A stretch of DNA of 45,344 bases from Coraliomargarita sp. (GCA_002699365.1 PAAN01000005.1:27479-72822); one strand, 5' to 3'. Positions 16,410-26,906 are shown, numbered from the stretch's first letter. The notes: generated from the letters alone by a model not told the origin. Made by a program: numbers and translations.

Positions 16410-17222
16410 TTAGTGCTGACAATCACTACAAAAAAAACTATTTCTTTGTCCTATAATAATACTCTTTATTCGACCATCACATTTGCGACAATTTTTACCT
16501 GCCTTATCATACACATTTAATTGAATACGGAAATATCCTGCTTGACCGTTTGCTCCAACAAAGTCGCGCAAAGTTGTACCTCCATGCTCGATTGCCTGGG
16601 AAAGTACAGTACGAATTGCTTGAGCTAATCGATTGTACCTAGCTAGACTGATTCTTCCTGCTGCCCTTCTTGGATCAATGCCAGCAGAAAACAATGCTTC
16701 ATTCGCATAAATATTACCAACTCCTACAACTACCGAATTATTCATAATGAAATTCTTCACAGCTAAAGTACGATCCCTTGATAGTCGATATAGCCGAGAC
16801 CCATCGAAATCTCTGGTCAGCGGTTCGGGGCCTAAATTCTTAAATAACGACAAAGGCGGATCATCACTCGCCTGCCATAAGCATACACCAAAACGCCTCG
16901 GATCATTAAAACGTATGCAATTACCGTCGTCTAAAACAATATCAATATGATCGTGCTTCAAAATAGGCGCACTTTTTAACTGAATAGTTAAATTACCAGA
17001 CATACCTAAGTGTAACACAATTGTACCTGCGCATGTTTTTATAAGTAGATATTTTGCTCTGCGTTCTACACCAATAATTTTTTGACCAACTGCTTTTTGA
17101 ATGGATTGTGGTACGGGCCATCGAAGCTGTGACTGGCGCACGATGAATGCTGCTATTGTACGTTGTAAGGCATGTGGAGCGATCCCACGCCGTGTCGTTT
17201 CAACTTCAGGTAACTCTGGCAT
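16410..17222 (-). CDS. mutM: Formamidopyrimidine-DNA glycosylase
   Basis: MutM/Fpg removes 8-oxoguanine and formamidopyrimidines and nicks the abasic site. The mature N-terminus PELPEVETTRRGI contains the catalytic Pro2-Glu2/3 pair. VERRAKYLLI has the conserved Lys, NYIYANEAL-type motif appears as VGNIYANEALFSAGIDP, and the C-terminus has the zinc finger C-x2-C...C-x2-C (CRKC and CSDC). The 270-residue length is standard. It is divergent from the SDR gene at 17309, sharing about 85 bp of promoter space. Confidence 0.97.
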   Translation of the reverse strand: MPELPEVETTRRGIAPHALQRTIAAFIVRQSQLRWPVPQSIQKAVGQKIIGVERRAKYLLIKTCAGTIVLHLGMSGNLTIQLKSAPILKHDHIDIVLDDGNCIRFNDPRRFGVCLWQASDDPPLSLFKNLGPEPLTRDFDGSRLYRLSRDRTLAVKNFIMNNSVVVGVGNIYANEALFSAGIDPRRAAGRISLARYNRLAQAIRTVLSQAIEHGGTTLRDFVGANGQAGYFRIQLNVYDKAGKNCRKCDGRIKSIIIGQRNSFFCSDCQH

Positions 17223-17308
17223 AAATGTAAAATCAGAAAATAATTCGCGAAAAATATACTATCTATTACAAGAATGTAATGGATTGTGCCCAGCAACGAT
17301 ATTTAAAT

Positions 17309-18031
17309 ATGAATATATCCAATAGTTCGTCCAAAACAGTTATTATAGGGGGCATCACAGGTGGCATTGGGACCGCACTAAGTGGACTTTTACAATCACG
17401 AGGCGATACAGTTACTGGTTACTCAAGAAGCGGAAGTATACGATGTGACGCTACTAATCACGAAGATCTTGATACTTATTTTAAAGACTGTTTCGCAAAC
17501 CATGAAAAAATTGATGCGTATGTACATTCGATTGGTTCAATCTACTTAAAAGCTGCGCACCTAACGCCTGCAACAGATTGGCTTGAAGTTCAAAATCAAA
17601 ATTTAAACAGTGCATTTTATGCTTTGCGGGCAGTCCTTCCAGGCATGATCAAACAAGGTGGTGGACGCTTACTATTTTTTAGTTCAGTTGCCGCTCAATC
17701 CGGTCTCGCTAATCATGAAGCCATCGCTGCAGCAAAGGGCGGGCTTGAGGCAATGGTACGATCTGCCGCTGCTAGTTATGCGCCACGAGGCATTCGAATC
17801 AATGCGATCGCTCCAAGCCTTACCGATACTCCACTTAGTTCAGCTATCACAAGTAACCCTCAAGCGCGTGCATTTACTGAGAAAATGCACCCACTAGGCT
17901 CTATTAACACAGCCCATGAGGTAGCAAGTATGGCCGCATGGTTATTAAGTGACGATGCTTCACAAGTTACTGGACAAGTATTTGTAGTCGATGGTGGACT
18001 ATCATCAATCATACCAAAGCCGAAGGCTTAG
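17309..18031 (+). CDS. Atypical short-chain dehydrogenase/reductase lacking the catalytic Tyr
   Basis: A classical-size SDR of 240 residues. The cofactor loop is VIIGGITGGIGTALSG, the NAG-like strand is YVHSIGSIYLK, and the active-site Ser lies in FFSSVAAQSG. The position of the usual YxxxK reads IAAAK (in NHEAIAAAKGGLEAM), so the catalytic Tyr is Ile while the Lys is kept. The segment INAIAPSLTDTPL and the C-terminal VTGQVFVVDGG are typical. I recall SDRs in other bacteria with the same IA(M/A)AK pattern, so this is a subfamily feature rather than a single mutation. An in-frame ATG at 17279 is possible, but ATG 17309 gives the normal N-terminus. The next gene begins immediately after its stop. 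Confidence 0.88.
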   Translation: MNISNSSSKTVIIGGITGGIGTALSGLLQSRGDTVTGYSRSGSIRCDATNHEDLDTYFKDCFANHEKIDAYVHSIGSIYLKAAHLTPATDWLEVQNQNLNSAFYALRAVLPGMIKQGGGRLLFFSSVAAQSGLANHEAIAAAKGGLEAMVRSAAASYAPRGIRINAIAPSLTDTPLSSAITSNPQARAFTEKMHPLGSINTAHEVASMAAWLLSDDASQVTGQVFVVDGGLSSIIPKPKA

Positions 18032-18571
18032 ATGATGCCCCGCTCTGGCATAGTTTATGTCATAGCCTTGACAATTTGCATGTTATCGTTCCAGGCGTCA
18101 ATTTACGCTGAAAAACCATTGGATCTAAAAGAGTTGGGTTCTTACAGATACACCTATAACTTTTTCTTAAAAATTTATGATATCACCCTCTATTCAATTG
18201 AACCATACAGCAGAGAAAAACTCTTGTCTGGAGATGTACCATTTGAATTACAATTTAAATATCTTCGAGACATACAGAGAAATGACTTCATTAAGGTTTC
18301 TAATCGAATGCTGGAAAAAAATTTATCTAAGCAAGATATTTCAGCTATAAGCGATCAAATTAAAAGTCTCCATAGCGCCTACCAGATAGTCAGAAAAGGT
18401 GATACTTCCATCTTACGATACACTCCAAGTAAGGGAACAACCCTAATTATTAATGGAATAGAAATTATCCAATTACCCAGTAAACTCACGTGTAAATACT
18501 TCCGGATATGGTTGGGGGACGATCCTATTTCTTTACAGATGAGAGAGGCTATAATTGGCTTCAATCATTAA
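18032..18571 (+). CDS. Chalcone-isomerase-like secreted protein
   Basis: A 179-residue protein with a signal peptide (IVYVIALTICMLSFQASIYA) followed by a chalcone-isomerase-like domain. Supporting segments are FFLKIYDITLYSIEP, FELQFKYLRDIQRNDF, GDTSILRYTPSKGTTLIINGIEI and the C-terminal YFRIWLGDDPISLQMREAIIG. Bacterial members are mostly uncharacterised and are thought to bind fatty acids or other lipids, not flavonoids. The ATG directly abuts the SDR stop, so the two are surely co-transcribed. I recall SDR and chalcone-isomerase-like genes co-occurring in lipid/photolyase-type clusters of other bacteria, but no such partners are visible here. Confidence 0.82.
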   Translation: MMPRSGIVYVIALTICMLSFQASIYAEKPLDLKELGSYRYTYNFFLKIYDITLYSIEPYSREKLLSGDVPFELQFKYLRDIQRNDFIKVSNRMLEKNLSKQDISAISDQIKSLHSAYQIVRKGDTSILRYTPSKGTTLIINGIEIIQLPSKLTCKYFRIWLGDDPISLQMREAIIGFNH

Positions 18572-18587
18572 GTTATAAGCTAACTTA
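18569..18587. terminator. Hairpin between convergent genes
   Basis: TAAGTTA (18569-18575) and TAACTTA (18581-18587) are perfect complements around a TAAGC loop and contain the stop codons of both convergent genes. The stem is AT-rich without a good T-run, so a bidirectional terminator role is tentative. Confidence 0.35.
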
Positions 18588-19229
18588 GCGACTCATCCAA
18601 TCTAAATTTAGACCACCAGACTTATTCTTCTTAGACCTTTTAGGTAGCTGTTGTTGAATCCACTGAAGTAATGGTCCACGACCCTTACTAATTTTTGCCG
18701 AACAATAAAAGATTTTAGTTGGTCGTAGATCCCAGTCAGATAGTGCCTTCGTAAAACACTGCGCATGATTGAAAACATGGCTACTCGAACTTCGATCTAT
18801 TTTAGTAAAAATAATAGAATAAGACAATTCACACTTTTGCAACCACTGTGCAAATGAAAGATCCCCACCCTGTGGATCTATTTGTGAATCAACTAATAAA
18901 AAAATATGCTTTAAATTAGTTCGCTCTGTAAGATACGCACTAATATCTCGATTGAAATCATGTTGTTTGCTTTTCGAAACTTTTGCGTAACCATACCCTG
19001 GTAGATCCACTAAATGCCATGCGCGATTTATCTCAAAAAAGTTAATCAACTGGGTCTTTCCTGGCTTACTCGATGTATGTGCTAATTCTTTCTTTCCCGC
19101 TAGCATGTTAATTAGTGAGGACTTTCCTACATTTGATCGCCCAATAAAAGCAAACTCAGGCAGATCGGACACTAGACAAGATGCTAGATCTTTTGCGCTA
19201 GTGACAAATTGAGCACTATCAATCTTCAT
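18585..19229 (-). CDS. engB: Ribosome-biogenesis GTP-binding protein EngB (YsxC/YihA)
   Basis: An essential-type small GTPase of large-subunit assembly. Motifs in order are G1 FAFIGRSNVGKSSLINML, the switch region KPGKTQLINFF, G3 HLVDLPGYGYAKVSK, G4 as TKID in YSIIFTKIDRSSS, and G5-like FYCSAKISKG. The 214-residue length is typical, with a basic C-terminus. It converges with the chalcone-isomerase-like gene and lies 60 bp downstream of slyX. Confidence 0.96.
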   Translation of the reverse strand: MKIDSAQFVTSAKDLASCLVSDLPEFAFIGRSNVGKSSLINMLAGKKELAHTSSKPGKTQLINFFEINRAWHLVDLPGYGYAKVSKSKQHDFNRDISAYLTERTNLKHIFLLVDSQIDPQGGDLSFAQWLQKCELSYSIIFTKIDRSSSSHVFNHAQCFTKALSDWDLRPTKIFYCSAKISKGRGPLLQWIQQQLPKRSKKNKSGGLNLDWMSR

Positions 19230-19289
19230 TTGTACGAATCAATAAAACAGTTAGAGTTGGGTGAAGCTTTCAGTATAAATTTTATGAAA

Positions 19290-19508
19290 CTAATAATGCG
19301 GTGGTCGCTCGCTACTTGAAGAAGAACTATCAACGCCACGTTCACTCAGCGACTTAATTTGATCGCTCTGCAGCTTAAGTAATTGATCCATTCGATCGAT
19401 ACGCTTTGCAAATTTGTAGATCTCTGCATCCTGATTTTCAATATGTCTTTGCAAATGAGCAATTTGAGACTGCAACTCAATTGTGGATTCTGGATCTAAT
19501 TGCGACAT
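19290..19508 (-). CDS. slyX: SlyX-like coiled-coil protein
   Basis: A 72-residue protein: a heptad-patterned helix (IELQSQIAHLQRHIENQDAEIYKFAKRIDRMDQLLKLQ, shown here only to mark the region of residues 10-47) followed by a Ser-rich linker and the terminal RPPHY, the hallmark end of SlyX. The family is small and of unknown function; it is best known in Proteobacteria. Its short length and ending make the call better than length alone would suggest. Confidence 0.85.
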   Translation of the reverse strand: MSQLDPESTIELQSQIAHLQRHIENQDAEIYKFAKRIDRMDQLLKLQSDQIKSLSERGVDSSSSSSERPPHY

Positions 19509-19576
19509 CTATACTGAACAGGTATAATTAATATAATTATTAAAAATTTTATTATCCTTATTTAAAATACTAAATG

Positions 19577-20686
19577 CTAACCCAGTAAGTATTCTGGATT
19601 AAGCTTTTTTAAAGTATCTTTTATAAATAAGCCATTACTGCGAATAACCTCACCGTCGAAGAGAATATCTCCACCACCATATTCGGGGCGCTGGATATGA
19701 ACCATATCCCAATGAACCTGCGACCTATTACCATTATCCGCATCTTCGTATGCTTGCCCAGGTGTAAAGTGAAAGGAGCCAGAGATCTTTTCATCAAATA
19801 AAATATCTCGCATTGGTTCTAAAATATGAGGATTAAATGCAATTGCAAATTCGCCGATATAGCGGGCCCCAGAATCTGAGTTTAGAATCTCATTAAGGCG
19901 CTGTGTATTCGATCCTTCAGCATGAACAATTTTACCTTGATTAAATCGTAAATGGATTTTGTCAAACGACGTACCTTGATATACAGTGGGAGCATTGAAA
20001 GTAATCGATCCCTCAACAGAATCTTTAACAGGACTGGAAAATACCTCTCCATCTGGTATGTTATGTCTACCACCACAAGCAACCGCACCAATATCCTTTA
20101 TGGAAAAGCGCAAGTCACAATCCGGACCTTTTAATTCAACACGATCAGTCTTTCGCATTAAGGTTTCCAACTCTTGCATACCCTCAGACATTCGGGAGTA
20201 ATCTTGTGTACATACCTTAAAGAAAAATGACTCAAACTGCTCACTGCTGAGCATCGCTTGCTGCGCCATTGCAGAAGTAGGCCACCGCAAAATTACCCAT
20301 TTAGTATTGTTTACGCGGTGATCTTGCACCGGTTTCATTGCACGCATAACTGCACCCATGCGTTTTGGATCTACATCCGATAATTCAAAAATATTATCCG
20401 ATCCACGCACCGCTATGTAAGCATCCATTTTTTTCATGCGAGCTAATTCCCATTCACATTGGATCTCATATTGTGCACCATCAGCTGCGCCAATTAATTC
20501 ACGGCTGACCCTAGCATGATTAAAATTAACATATGGAATTGCCCCTCGCTCACGCGCTGCCCGCACTAGTGCAATCACCATTGACTCTGGAATATCATAA
20601 GCATCTATAAGTACTTTTTCTCCAGATTGTAAACTTGTAGAGAAACCAGTTAGTATAGTCGCCAATTTTGTGTAATTATCGTCCAT
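19577..20686 (-). CDS. M29-family metallo-aminopeptidase
   Basis: A 369-residue aminopeptidase of family M29 (AmpS/PepS/aminopeptidase T group), which removes N-terminal residues from peptides in the cytoplasm using two metals. Matches are the N-terminal [21 protein letters not shown] region, [16 protein letters not shown], and the metal-binding blocks [13 protein letters not shown] (Glu) and [19 protein letters not shown] followed by VHWDMV (His, Tyr, His, Asp ligands). Length is normal. It lies 36 bp after the rsmJ-like gene on the same strand. Confidence 0.93.
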   Translation of the reverse strand: MDDNYTKLATILTGFSTSLQSGEKVLIDAYDIPESMVIALVRAARERGAIPYVNFNHARVSRELIGAADGAQYEIQCEWELARMKKMDAYIAVRGSDNIFELSDVDPKRMGAVMRAMKPVQDHRVNNTKWVILRWPTSAMAQQAMLSSEQFESFFFKVCTQDYSRMSEGMQELETLMRKTDRVELKGPDCDLRFSIKDIGAVACGGRHNIPDGEVFSSPVKDSVEGSITFNAPTVYQGTSFDKIHLRFNQGKIVHAEGSNTQRLNEILNSDSGARYIGEFAIAFNPHILEPMRDILFDEKISGSFHFTPGQAYEDADNGNRSQVHWDMVHIQRPEYGGGDILFDGEVIRSNGLFIKDTLKKLNPEYLLG

Positions 20687-20722
20687 GTAATAAATGCGTA
20701 CTAAAAAGAGCTGCAGGTCAAA

Positions 20723-21535
20723 TTATACAAGATAGATATCAAAGCGGTTACTTTTGCCTTCCAAAGTATAACTTGGCTTAGAATTGGATAAATATGGAGC
20801 AATCCTAGGGCGTTTTACTACGACTCTTTGCCCAGCAATAGATAGAGCCAAATTTAGTAGCGCATCGGAATCATCATCCATTCCAATAAGATTATGAAAA
20901 ATTTGCATTTCCTTTTTAACCAATGCCCCTTTATTTTTTTCTGGAAACATTGGATCTAAATAGACCACATCTGTAGTAAGCTCAGGCAATTTAAGGTAAT
21001 TATGCGCGTCACTAGAAATTAGTTCCATGCGATCTAGTATCTCGTTTAATTCAGAACAACTTTGAATACGCGCTTGCAATAAGCCATCGTTAAGCAACGC
21101 ATGAATAACAGTAACTCGCTCTAACATAACTACTCTACATCCCAAAGATGCTAGTACGAATGCGTCACGACCCAAACCCGCGGTGCAATCAATCACAGTC
21201 GGGCAAGCTCCTTTTTTAAGACCTACTGCTTTAGCAAGCATTTGTCTTCTACCACCTCCTTTAGTTCGCCTGTAACTGACACTAGGACCATAAAAATCAG
21301 CGAATATAGCTCCCTTAACTAATTGTATAATACGTAGACTTAACCCCGTTTCTTCCAAAAATAAAACTACTGGATGAGCCATCTCCAGTTGCTCTGACAA
21401 GTAATTATCTATATCTTTCTGCTTTAGACTAGATAAGGTACATAAATCAACACAAGGAACATTGTATTGAGCGGCCAAGTCGATCGCTTGAATCGATAAG
21501 CTTGGCGATGAATAAGCAACTGCAGACAGCAACAT
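20723..21535 (-). CDS. rsmJ: RsmJ-like 16S rRNA (guanine1516-N2)-methyltransferase
   Basis: A class I SAM-dependent methyltransferase matching RsmJ, which methylates G1516 of 16S rRNA in E. coli. The SAM motif is VIDCTAGLGRDAFVLASLGC followed by RVVMLERVTV. The catalytic-type motif is VVYLDPMFPEKNKGALVKKEM, and VVVKRPRIAP with KSNRFDIYLV close the protein, all close to the E. coli sequence as I recall it. The N-terminal 60 residues are less similar. RsmJ is best known in gammaproteobacteria, and its presence next to a SlyX gene is notable. It is 9 bp downstream of the kinase-like gene. Confidence 0.88.
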   Translation of the reverse strand: MLLSAVAYSSPSLSIQAIDLAAQYNVPCVDLCTLSSLKQKDIDNYLSEQLEMAHPVVLFLEETGLSLRIIQLVKGAIFADFYGPSVSYRRTKGGGRRQMLAKAVGLKKGACPTVIDCTAGLGRDAFVLASLGCRVVMLERVTVIHALLNDGLLQARIQSCSELNEILDRMELISSDAHNYLKLPELTTDVVYLDPMFPEKNKGALVKKEMQIFHNLIGMDDDSDALLNLALSIAGQRVVVKRPRIAPYLSNSKPSYTLEGKSNRFDIYLV

Positions 21536-21544
21536 AAATCCAAC

Positions 21545-22750
21545 TTAGCGACCTCGTCTAATTTCAGAACCAATAAAGCGTACTCGTACGCGAACGATCT
21601 TCTTAATCTTACATTTAATCTTAAACGTTTTGGGGTCTATTGAGTCGGGAACGTCTAAACGGTTTACATCGACAATCGCATGGTAACCTCGCTCAGAGAA
21701 TACATCAATTAACATAGCCAAGGCATCCGAATCCATGAGTACTTCGCTTTCAGAGTTAATTACAGCGGTACCAGAAATTGCATGACGAGTTACGATTGGC
21801 ATGAATTCAGACTTAATAACTTCAACGACCTGCTTGAATAAATCAGTTTGCCTATATTCATAGGAGTCTAAGCGATCTACAAGGTCTTGACGCGCATGCA
21901 CCGACAGTTGGCTTGCTACAGGAATACAAGAAACACGATCATAGGTAGCCTCATCTAGCTCCAAAGATCCTTGATAACGTAGTTCCTCGTCAATGCGTTT
22001 ACGAACCTCATCGATAGTACCATGAGCATTAATAAAGTGATAAAAGAATATTTCACGTAAATCTTTTAAAGCGCCGTAAGTCTTTTCTTTGAATGTACGG
22101 TAACGATTATGGCAGGCTTTTGGATTTAAATCGGTGACTCGCACTTCTAAAAATTCCCCTACCCCAGACTCTTCGACTTTTTCATTGTGAGCTACCGCCT
22201 CTTTACCTCGCTTAGTTTGTCGAAGCACGCTCTCTTTCTCGTCTACGAAAAGTACAACAATATGAAAATGTGGTTTTTTAAATGCCTCATAATATGGAGT
22301 AGATTTGAATTTATTTCTTAATTCAGTCAGTTTTCGATAAAATAACTTAACGCACTCAACTTGAACTTTGGTTCGCGGGAAACCATCTACAACTGCGCCA
22401 GATTTATACACTGGATCGAGTAACTTTCGTAATAAAATTTCGATGACTTCGCGGTCACCGGCAAGCAATCCCGCATCGATTCGCTTACGAGCCTCGACAC
22501 TAAGCAACAGTGAACTAACGACTAGTGGGGGAGCAGTCAGATCACGATACTGCATAATGAAATCCGTATTCGTACCTTTACCAGCACCGGGAGCTCCATT
22601 AAGCCAAAAAATTTCTTTTGGAAAATGAAGATTTTCTACGCCAATTTCATGCTCCAGTGCTGACCACACAGAACTAAAAATGATTTGCGCATCTTTGACC
22701 TCAAGGTCTTGGACGGATTGAATGGGAGCTAAAGATGACTTCGATGCCAT
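21545..22750 (-). CDS. Adenylate-kinase-like nucleoside monophosphate kinase with C-terminal extension
   Basis: At 401 residues this is almost twice the size of ordinary adenylate kinase. The P-loop is [18 protein letters not shown] near residue 50, and the adenylate kinase signature [11 protein letters not shown] lies near residue 120. An unusual insertion rich in charged residues follows in place of a standard lid, and no zinc-lid cysteines are seen. From about residue 255 there is a further 145-residue domain ([37 protein letters not shown]) ending in a very basic tail ([12 protein letters not shown]). I do not recognise that domain. The enzyme probably phosphorylates a nucleoside monophosphate; whether it is the cell's only Adk is unknown. 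Confidence 0.8.
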   Translation of the reverse strand: MASKSSLAPIQSVQDLEVKDAQIIFSSVWSALEHEIGVENLHFPKEIFWLNGAPGAGKGTNTDFIMQYRDLTAPPLVVSSLLLSVEARKRIDAGLLAGDREVIEILLRKLLDPVYKSGAVVDGFPRTKVQVECVKLFYRKLTELRNKFKSTPYYEAFKKPHFHIVVLFVDEKESVLRQTKRGKEAVAHNEKVEESGVGEFLEVRVTDLNPKACHNRYRTFKEKTYGALKDLREIFFYHFINAHGTIDEVRKRIDEELRYQGSLELDEATYDRVSCIPVASQLSVHARQDLVDRLDSYEYRQTDLFKQVVEVIKSEFMPIVTRHAISGTAVINSESEVLMDSDALAMLIDVFSERGYHAIVDVNRLDVPDSIDPKTFKIKCKIKKIVRVRVRFIGSEIRRGR

Positions 22751-22757
22751 TACTATA

Positions 22758-22774
22758 TAACGGTTATTAACGGT
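22758..22774. repeat. Direct repeat TAACGGT before the kinase-like gene
   Basis: Two copies of TAACGGT (22758-22764 and 22768-22774) lie with a 10-bp period, 8-24 bp upstream of the start. They may be a regulator site or chance. Confidence 0.3.
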
Positions 22775-22854
22775 AAATGATATCTGCTACTAAGAGGCTG
22801 GAGGAAACGCAAGGGTGATTCTATAATAGAAAAGCTTTTAGCTAATTATCCTAA

Positions 22855-24063
22855 TCATCGATCTTCATTGCGTGGTAGGCAAATTCTAGTCGCAGCCTGC
22901 TTAAAATCCTCCTCACCGGAAAGAATATCTATTTCCAAGCGTAAGTAATACAAAGGTACAGGTGGCTTGATCCAATCAAAAAGACGAACAGCATCCTTCT
23001 CAGTTGTTACAATCATATCTATTTGCTCAGCATTAGCTCGCTCGTATAGACCTATAATCTCACGCTCGGTGAATCGATGGTGATCTAAAAAGCGTTCATT
23101 ATACATAATTTTAGCATCATAAGCACTTAACATATTCTCAAAACTTTCCGGAGAAGCGATTCCACTAAACGCTCCAATCCGGGCATCTTTTAGTGCGGAG
23201 AGCGGCAACCTTTCACTTCCATCTACTGATTCAAGATACTGAGGTTGATGGGCGCATTCAATTATTTCAGCACTGGGATTATGCTCACGAATAAGCTCTA
23301 GTAATGTATCATCAGGTTTTCCATCCGACTTCGTTAATAATATATAACTAGCCCTTTTTAAATGGCTAATTGGTTCCCGTAAAATTCCCCTTGGTAATAA
23401 GTGCTGATTTCCGAAAGGATTGGTTTTATCTACGAGTAATAAATTGAGGCTGCCCTTAAGTCGTAGGTATTGGAATCCATCATCGAGGATTAGTGTATCG
23501 CAGCCAAAATTACGGATTGCGTAGGATCCAGCCTTTACCCTGTTTTTATCGCAGAGGACAACTACGCCAGGTAAATTTTTAGCTAACATATAAGGCTCAT
23601 CGCCAGCCACCAAAGAGTCGAGAAGGACTTGTTTTCCATCACTAACAACTTTTGGTGGAACCTCTACACCGTGCGAAATTTTACGCCAGATCTGTTTGTA
23701 GAATGCTTCGTTCTTACTTTTGTATCCACGACTCAAAATCGCTACTTTTCGTCCACGATCGTGCAAAGTTCGAGCAAATTTTTCAACTACTGGCGTTTTA
23801 CCAGTACCTCCTACAGTTAAATTGCCTACAACGACTACTAAACAGCCTAATGGCTTGTTTCGCATGATTCTGTTTTGGTAAAGATACCATCTCAATCGTA
23901 CCAGAGCATGGAATATAAATGATAAGCCATATAGGCAGGATGCCATAAATTCTACAGCGCGCCCATTCTGACGACGATCGTAAATTACATCAGCGGTAAA
24001 TGTAGCAAATTTATTCGCCTTATCAGCAACGATCTCTTGGAAATTTTGAATCTTTGAGGACAT
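22855..24063 (-). CDS. lpxK: Tetraacyldisaccharide 4'-kinase
   Basis: LpxK phosphorylates the 4' position of the lipid A disaccharide at the inner membrane. The Walker A region is [20 protein letters not shown], followed by [32 protein letters not shown] and the typical [20 protein letters not shown] hydrophobic helix ([19 protein letters not shown]) precedes the P-loop, as expected for membrane association. It is 402 residues, with about 40 extra N-terminal residues compared with the proteobacterial enzyme; I believe Opitutae homologues share such an extension. It is transcribed divergently from topB across 290 bp. Confidence 0.95.
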   Translation of the reverse strand: MSSKIQNFQEIVADKANKFATFTADVIYDRRQNGRAVEFMASCLYGLSFIFHALVRLRWYLYQNRIMRNKPLGCLVVVVGNLTVGGTGKTPVVEKFARTLHDRGRKVAILSRGYKSKNEAFYKQIWRKISHGVEVPPKVVSDGKQVLLDSLVAGDEPYMLAKNLPGVVVLCDKNRVKAGSYAIRNFGCDTLILDDGFQYLRLKGSLNLLLVDKTNPFGNQHLLPRGILREPISHLKRASYILLTKSDGKPDDTLLELIREHNPSAEIIECAHQPQYLESVDGSERLPLSALKDARIGAFSGIASPESFENMLSAYDAKIMYNERFLDHHRFTEREIIGLYERANAEQIDMIVTTEKDAVRLFDWIKPPVPLYYLRLEIDILSGEEDFKQAATRICLPRNEDR

Positions 24064-24353
24064 TAAATTTTCGTAACAAATACCAGTGCGTAAGTCTGAA
24101 AAACCAGAAAGAGGATTGACGCCAGTATTAATCGCCTCTTTTAACCAACTTTCTTTACTATTCCACTCATTGCTTTGCGCTCAATTCTAAAAACATCTTC
24201 TTTAACAGTCTATTATGGTGAAGTGAACAAGTTTAAAATGAGCAAAATAAGTAATTATAAGATATTATAAATATATGTATGATAAGTACTTGTAATACAT
24301 ACAAAACAAATAAATAGATTCATAAATCATCTAAATACCTCTTTTTTTACATC
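24064..24353. promoter_or_regulatory. AT-rich divergent promoter region, lpxK/topB
   Basis: A 290-bp stretch without a gene that must hold the start regions of lpxK (minus) and topB (plus). It becomes extremely AT-rich toward topB. ATGTAT (24274-24279 region) and ATACAT nearby form an inverted repeat around TAAGTACTTGTA-like sequence. I could not place a convincing -35/-10 pair, and no small RNA or ORF with a credible start is evident. Confidence 0.4.
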
Positions 24354-26906
24354 ATGAAATATCTAATTATTGCCGAAAAGCCTTCCGTAGCAACCGACCT
24401 TTCCCGCGCACTTTCCCAGGAACTTGGCAAATTTCAAAAGAAAGGAAAATCTCGTGATGCTCAATATTTCGCGAATGATAATGCAGCTATCACCTCTGCT
24501 GTAGGACATTTAGTAGAGTTAAAAATGCCAACCGGACCGAATGGGAAAAACTTACCCTGGAACTTTAATGTTCTTCCTGCAATTCCAAAGAAATTTGTAT
24601 TACAGCCTATAGAACAAAGTGCGGGACGCTTAAAGCATGTTCTTAGCCTAGCGAAAAAGAAAGAATATGACCTTATAATTAATGCTTGTGACGCCGGTCG
24701 CGAAGGGGAATTAATCTTTCAATATATCATGGACATTGGTGAGATTAACAAACCAGTTAAAAGACTATGGATGCAATCGATGACAACCGGTGCGATTCAA
24801 GATGCTTGGAAAAAACTACGTGATGGAAATTCAATGAAAGACCTCTCTGATGCCGCAAAATGTCGTTCAGAATCTGATTGGTTAGTTGGGCTTAACTCAA
24901 CCCGAGCACTCACTTGTTTTCGCTCCCGGCATGGAGGTTTTAACATTACTGCTGCAGGTCGTGTTCAAACACCCACTCTAGCAATACTAGCGAAGCGTGA
25001 GCGAGAAATAGCCGCATTTAATTCGCAAGAATACTGGGAAGTGCACGCTGATTTTGAAGTATCTAAAGGTATGTATATTGGCCGCTGGTTCGATCCAAAT
25101 TTCTCAAAAAATGATGCTCAAAAACAACAACGTACGGAGCGTATATGGTCGGCAAAATCCGCACACGAAATTGAAAATAGATGTAAAAATAAAACGGGTA
25201 GTATTCTTGAAGAAACTAAACCATCGAAGCAAATAGCACCTCAACTATATGATCTAACTACATTACAAAGAGAAGCGCCTTTTACAGCTAAAAATACACT
25301 CGGAATTGCTCAGGCTCTATATGAGAGGCATAAGATGATCACTTATCCGCGTACGGATTCTAGATATTTACCAGAAGATTATTTAAAAAATGTTCAAGCA
25401 ACTACTGCGGAACTAGCTAAAAGTGCGCATCCTGTTGCTCCATGGGCAGCAAAATCAATCGAAAGCGATACTATCGTATTTAATAAACGAATTTTTAATA
25501 ATGAAAAAGTATCTGATCACTTCGCAATCATTCCAACTGGTCGACAAGTCAAACTGACGGATCAAGAGGCCAAAGTCTATGATATGATAGTAAAGCGCTT
25601 CGTAGCTATATTTTATCCGCAGGCAGAGTTTGAGTTAACTAAAAGGACTACAATAATTGATCATGGTATGGACAAAGATCATTTTTTGACGCAAGGTAAA
25701 ACACTCATCAAACCTGGTTGGCTTGGAGTCTATGGGCGCGAAGAAGGAGTCGCCGCAGGAAAAGATGAATTAGTTGCAGTACTAGCTGGAGAAACTGCTA
25801 AAGTAGATGCATTACGCACTGAAAAGAAAGAGACCAAGCCACCGGCTCGCTTAACTGAATCAACGTTGTTAGCAGCTATGGAAGGAGCTGGAAAACTAGT
25901 TGAAGATGATGCAATCCGTGAAGCTATGGCTGAACGTGGCCTCGGTACTCCAGCGACTCGTGCTGCTGTCATAGAAGGTTTATTACGACAGAAATATATC
26001 GCTCGTGATGGTCGTGAGCTAAATGTTAGCGGCAAAGGCTTACGTCTAATTGAACTTTGCGAGGAAATGCAAATCGATGCACTTACATCGCCATCGATGA
26101 CTGGAGACTGGGAAGCAAAACTCAACAGGATGCAAAGAGGCGAAATTGATCGTACTGCCTTCATGCAAGAAATTGTAGGTTTTACCGAGACAGTCGTCTC
26201 GAAGGCAAAAGCCCATATGGATACAGCAGTAAATCGGGTCTTCCCAGAGTTAGAAATAGCCTGTCCTGACTGTGATTGTCAGCCACGATTAAAGCAAACT
26301 GATGCCACATATGAGTGCCGCGATATTGACTGTAAATTTAAAATTTCTAAGTATATCGCTGGTCGCCAACTGCAAACCTCAGAAGCCATAGAACTACTTG
26401 ATAAAAAAGTGCTACCGCAGATGGATGGCTTTGTGTCACGCTTCAATAAACCCTTCAGTGCCGGTCTAAAAATCGCTCAAACAGTTAGTAAAACTGGAAA
26501 ACTAGGAAAGTGGAAAATTGATTTTGTCTTCGACTCAGATCTCGAGCCTGCTGAATCGCTACGAGAAGATCAAATCATCAAGCAGCTTGTTCTAAATAAC
26601 GGAGTTGCAGGCACACTCTATGCCACTGAAAAAGCATATTATTTACCAGAAATGAAGACGAAAGATGCTCCAGAAGGATTTCGACTAGGTAAAACCATTT
26701 TACAAAAAGAGCTTGCCGCTAACGAAGTAGAAAGCCTCTTTTGTGTTGGTAAGACTGGTTTAATAGATGGCTTCATTTCAAAGCGCACGAAGCGACCATT
26801 TAAAGCACATCTTAACCTAGATTTTGAATCTGGTAAAATAGGCTTTGAATTTCCACCGCGCCAAACAAAGGGTGCTACCAAAAATAAAAATGATAAAGAC
26901 GCTTAA
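24354..26906 (+). CDS. topB: DNA topoisomerase III (type IA)
   Basis: TopB relaxes and decatenates single-strand-containing DNA, commonly with a RecQ helicase. The Toprim domain is at the start ([14 protein letters not shown] with catalytic Glu8; [13 protein letters not shown] near residue 113), followed by [11 protein letters not shown]. The active-site Tyr is about residue 331 in [13 protein letters not shown]. The later block [21 protein letters not shown] is typical. Near residue 640 there is a four-Cys zinc ribbon (CPDC ... CRDIDC), followed by about 180 residues with topoisomerase C-terminal-repeat-like segments. Length 850 suits a long TopB. It starts a plus-strand series topB-serC-FGE. 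Confidence 0.96.
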   Translation: MKYLIIAEKPSVATDLSRALSQELGKFQKKGKSRDAQYFANDNAAITSAVGHLVELKMPTGPNGKNLPWNFNVLPAIPKKFVLQPIEQSAGRLKHVLSLAKKKEYDLIINACDAGREGELIFQYIMDIGEINKPVKRLWMQSMTTGAIQDAWKKLRDGNSMKDLSDAAKCRSESDWLVGLNSTRALTCFRSRHGGFNITAAGRVQTPTLAILAKREREIAAFNSQEYWEVHADFEVSKGMYIGRWFDPNFSKNDAQKQQRTERIWSAKSAHEIENRCKNKTGSILEETKPSKQIAPQLYDLTTLQREAPFTAKNTLGIAQALYERHKMITYPRTDSRYLPEDYLKNVQATTAELAKSAHPVAPWAAKSIESDTIVFNKRIFNNEKVSDHFAIIPTGRQVKLTDQEAKVYDMIVKRFVAIFYPQAEFELTKRTTIIDHGMDKDHFLTQGKTLIKPGWLGVYGREEGVAAGKDELVAVLAGETAKVDALRTEKKETKPPARLTESTLLAAMEGAGKLVEDDAIREAMAERGLGTPATRAAVIEGLLRQKYIARDGRELNVSGKGLRLIELCEEMQIDALTSPSMTGDWEAKLNRMQRGEIDRTAFMQEIVGFTETVVSKAKAHMDTAVNRVFPELEIACPDCDCQPRLKQTDATYECRDIDCKFKISKYIAGRQLQTSEAIELLDKKVLPQMDGFVSRFNKPFSAGLKIAQTVSKTGKLGKWKIDFVFDSDLEPAESLREDQIIKQLVLNNGVAGTLYATEKAYYLPEMKTKDAPEGFRLGKTILQKELAANEVESLFCVGKTGLIDGFISKRTKRPFKAHLNLDFESGKIGFEFPPRQTKGATKNKNDKDA

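Noticed and set aside
24064..24180. Open frame upstream of lpxK in the same frame, suggesting an N-terminal extension of about 39 residues
   Set aside because: No ATG, GTG or TTG occurs between the upstream TGA and the ATG at 24063, and the residues do not resemble LpxK, so it is chance openness.
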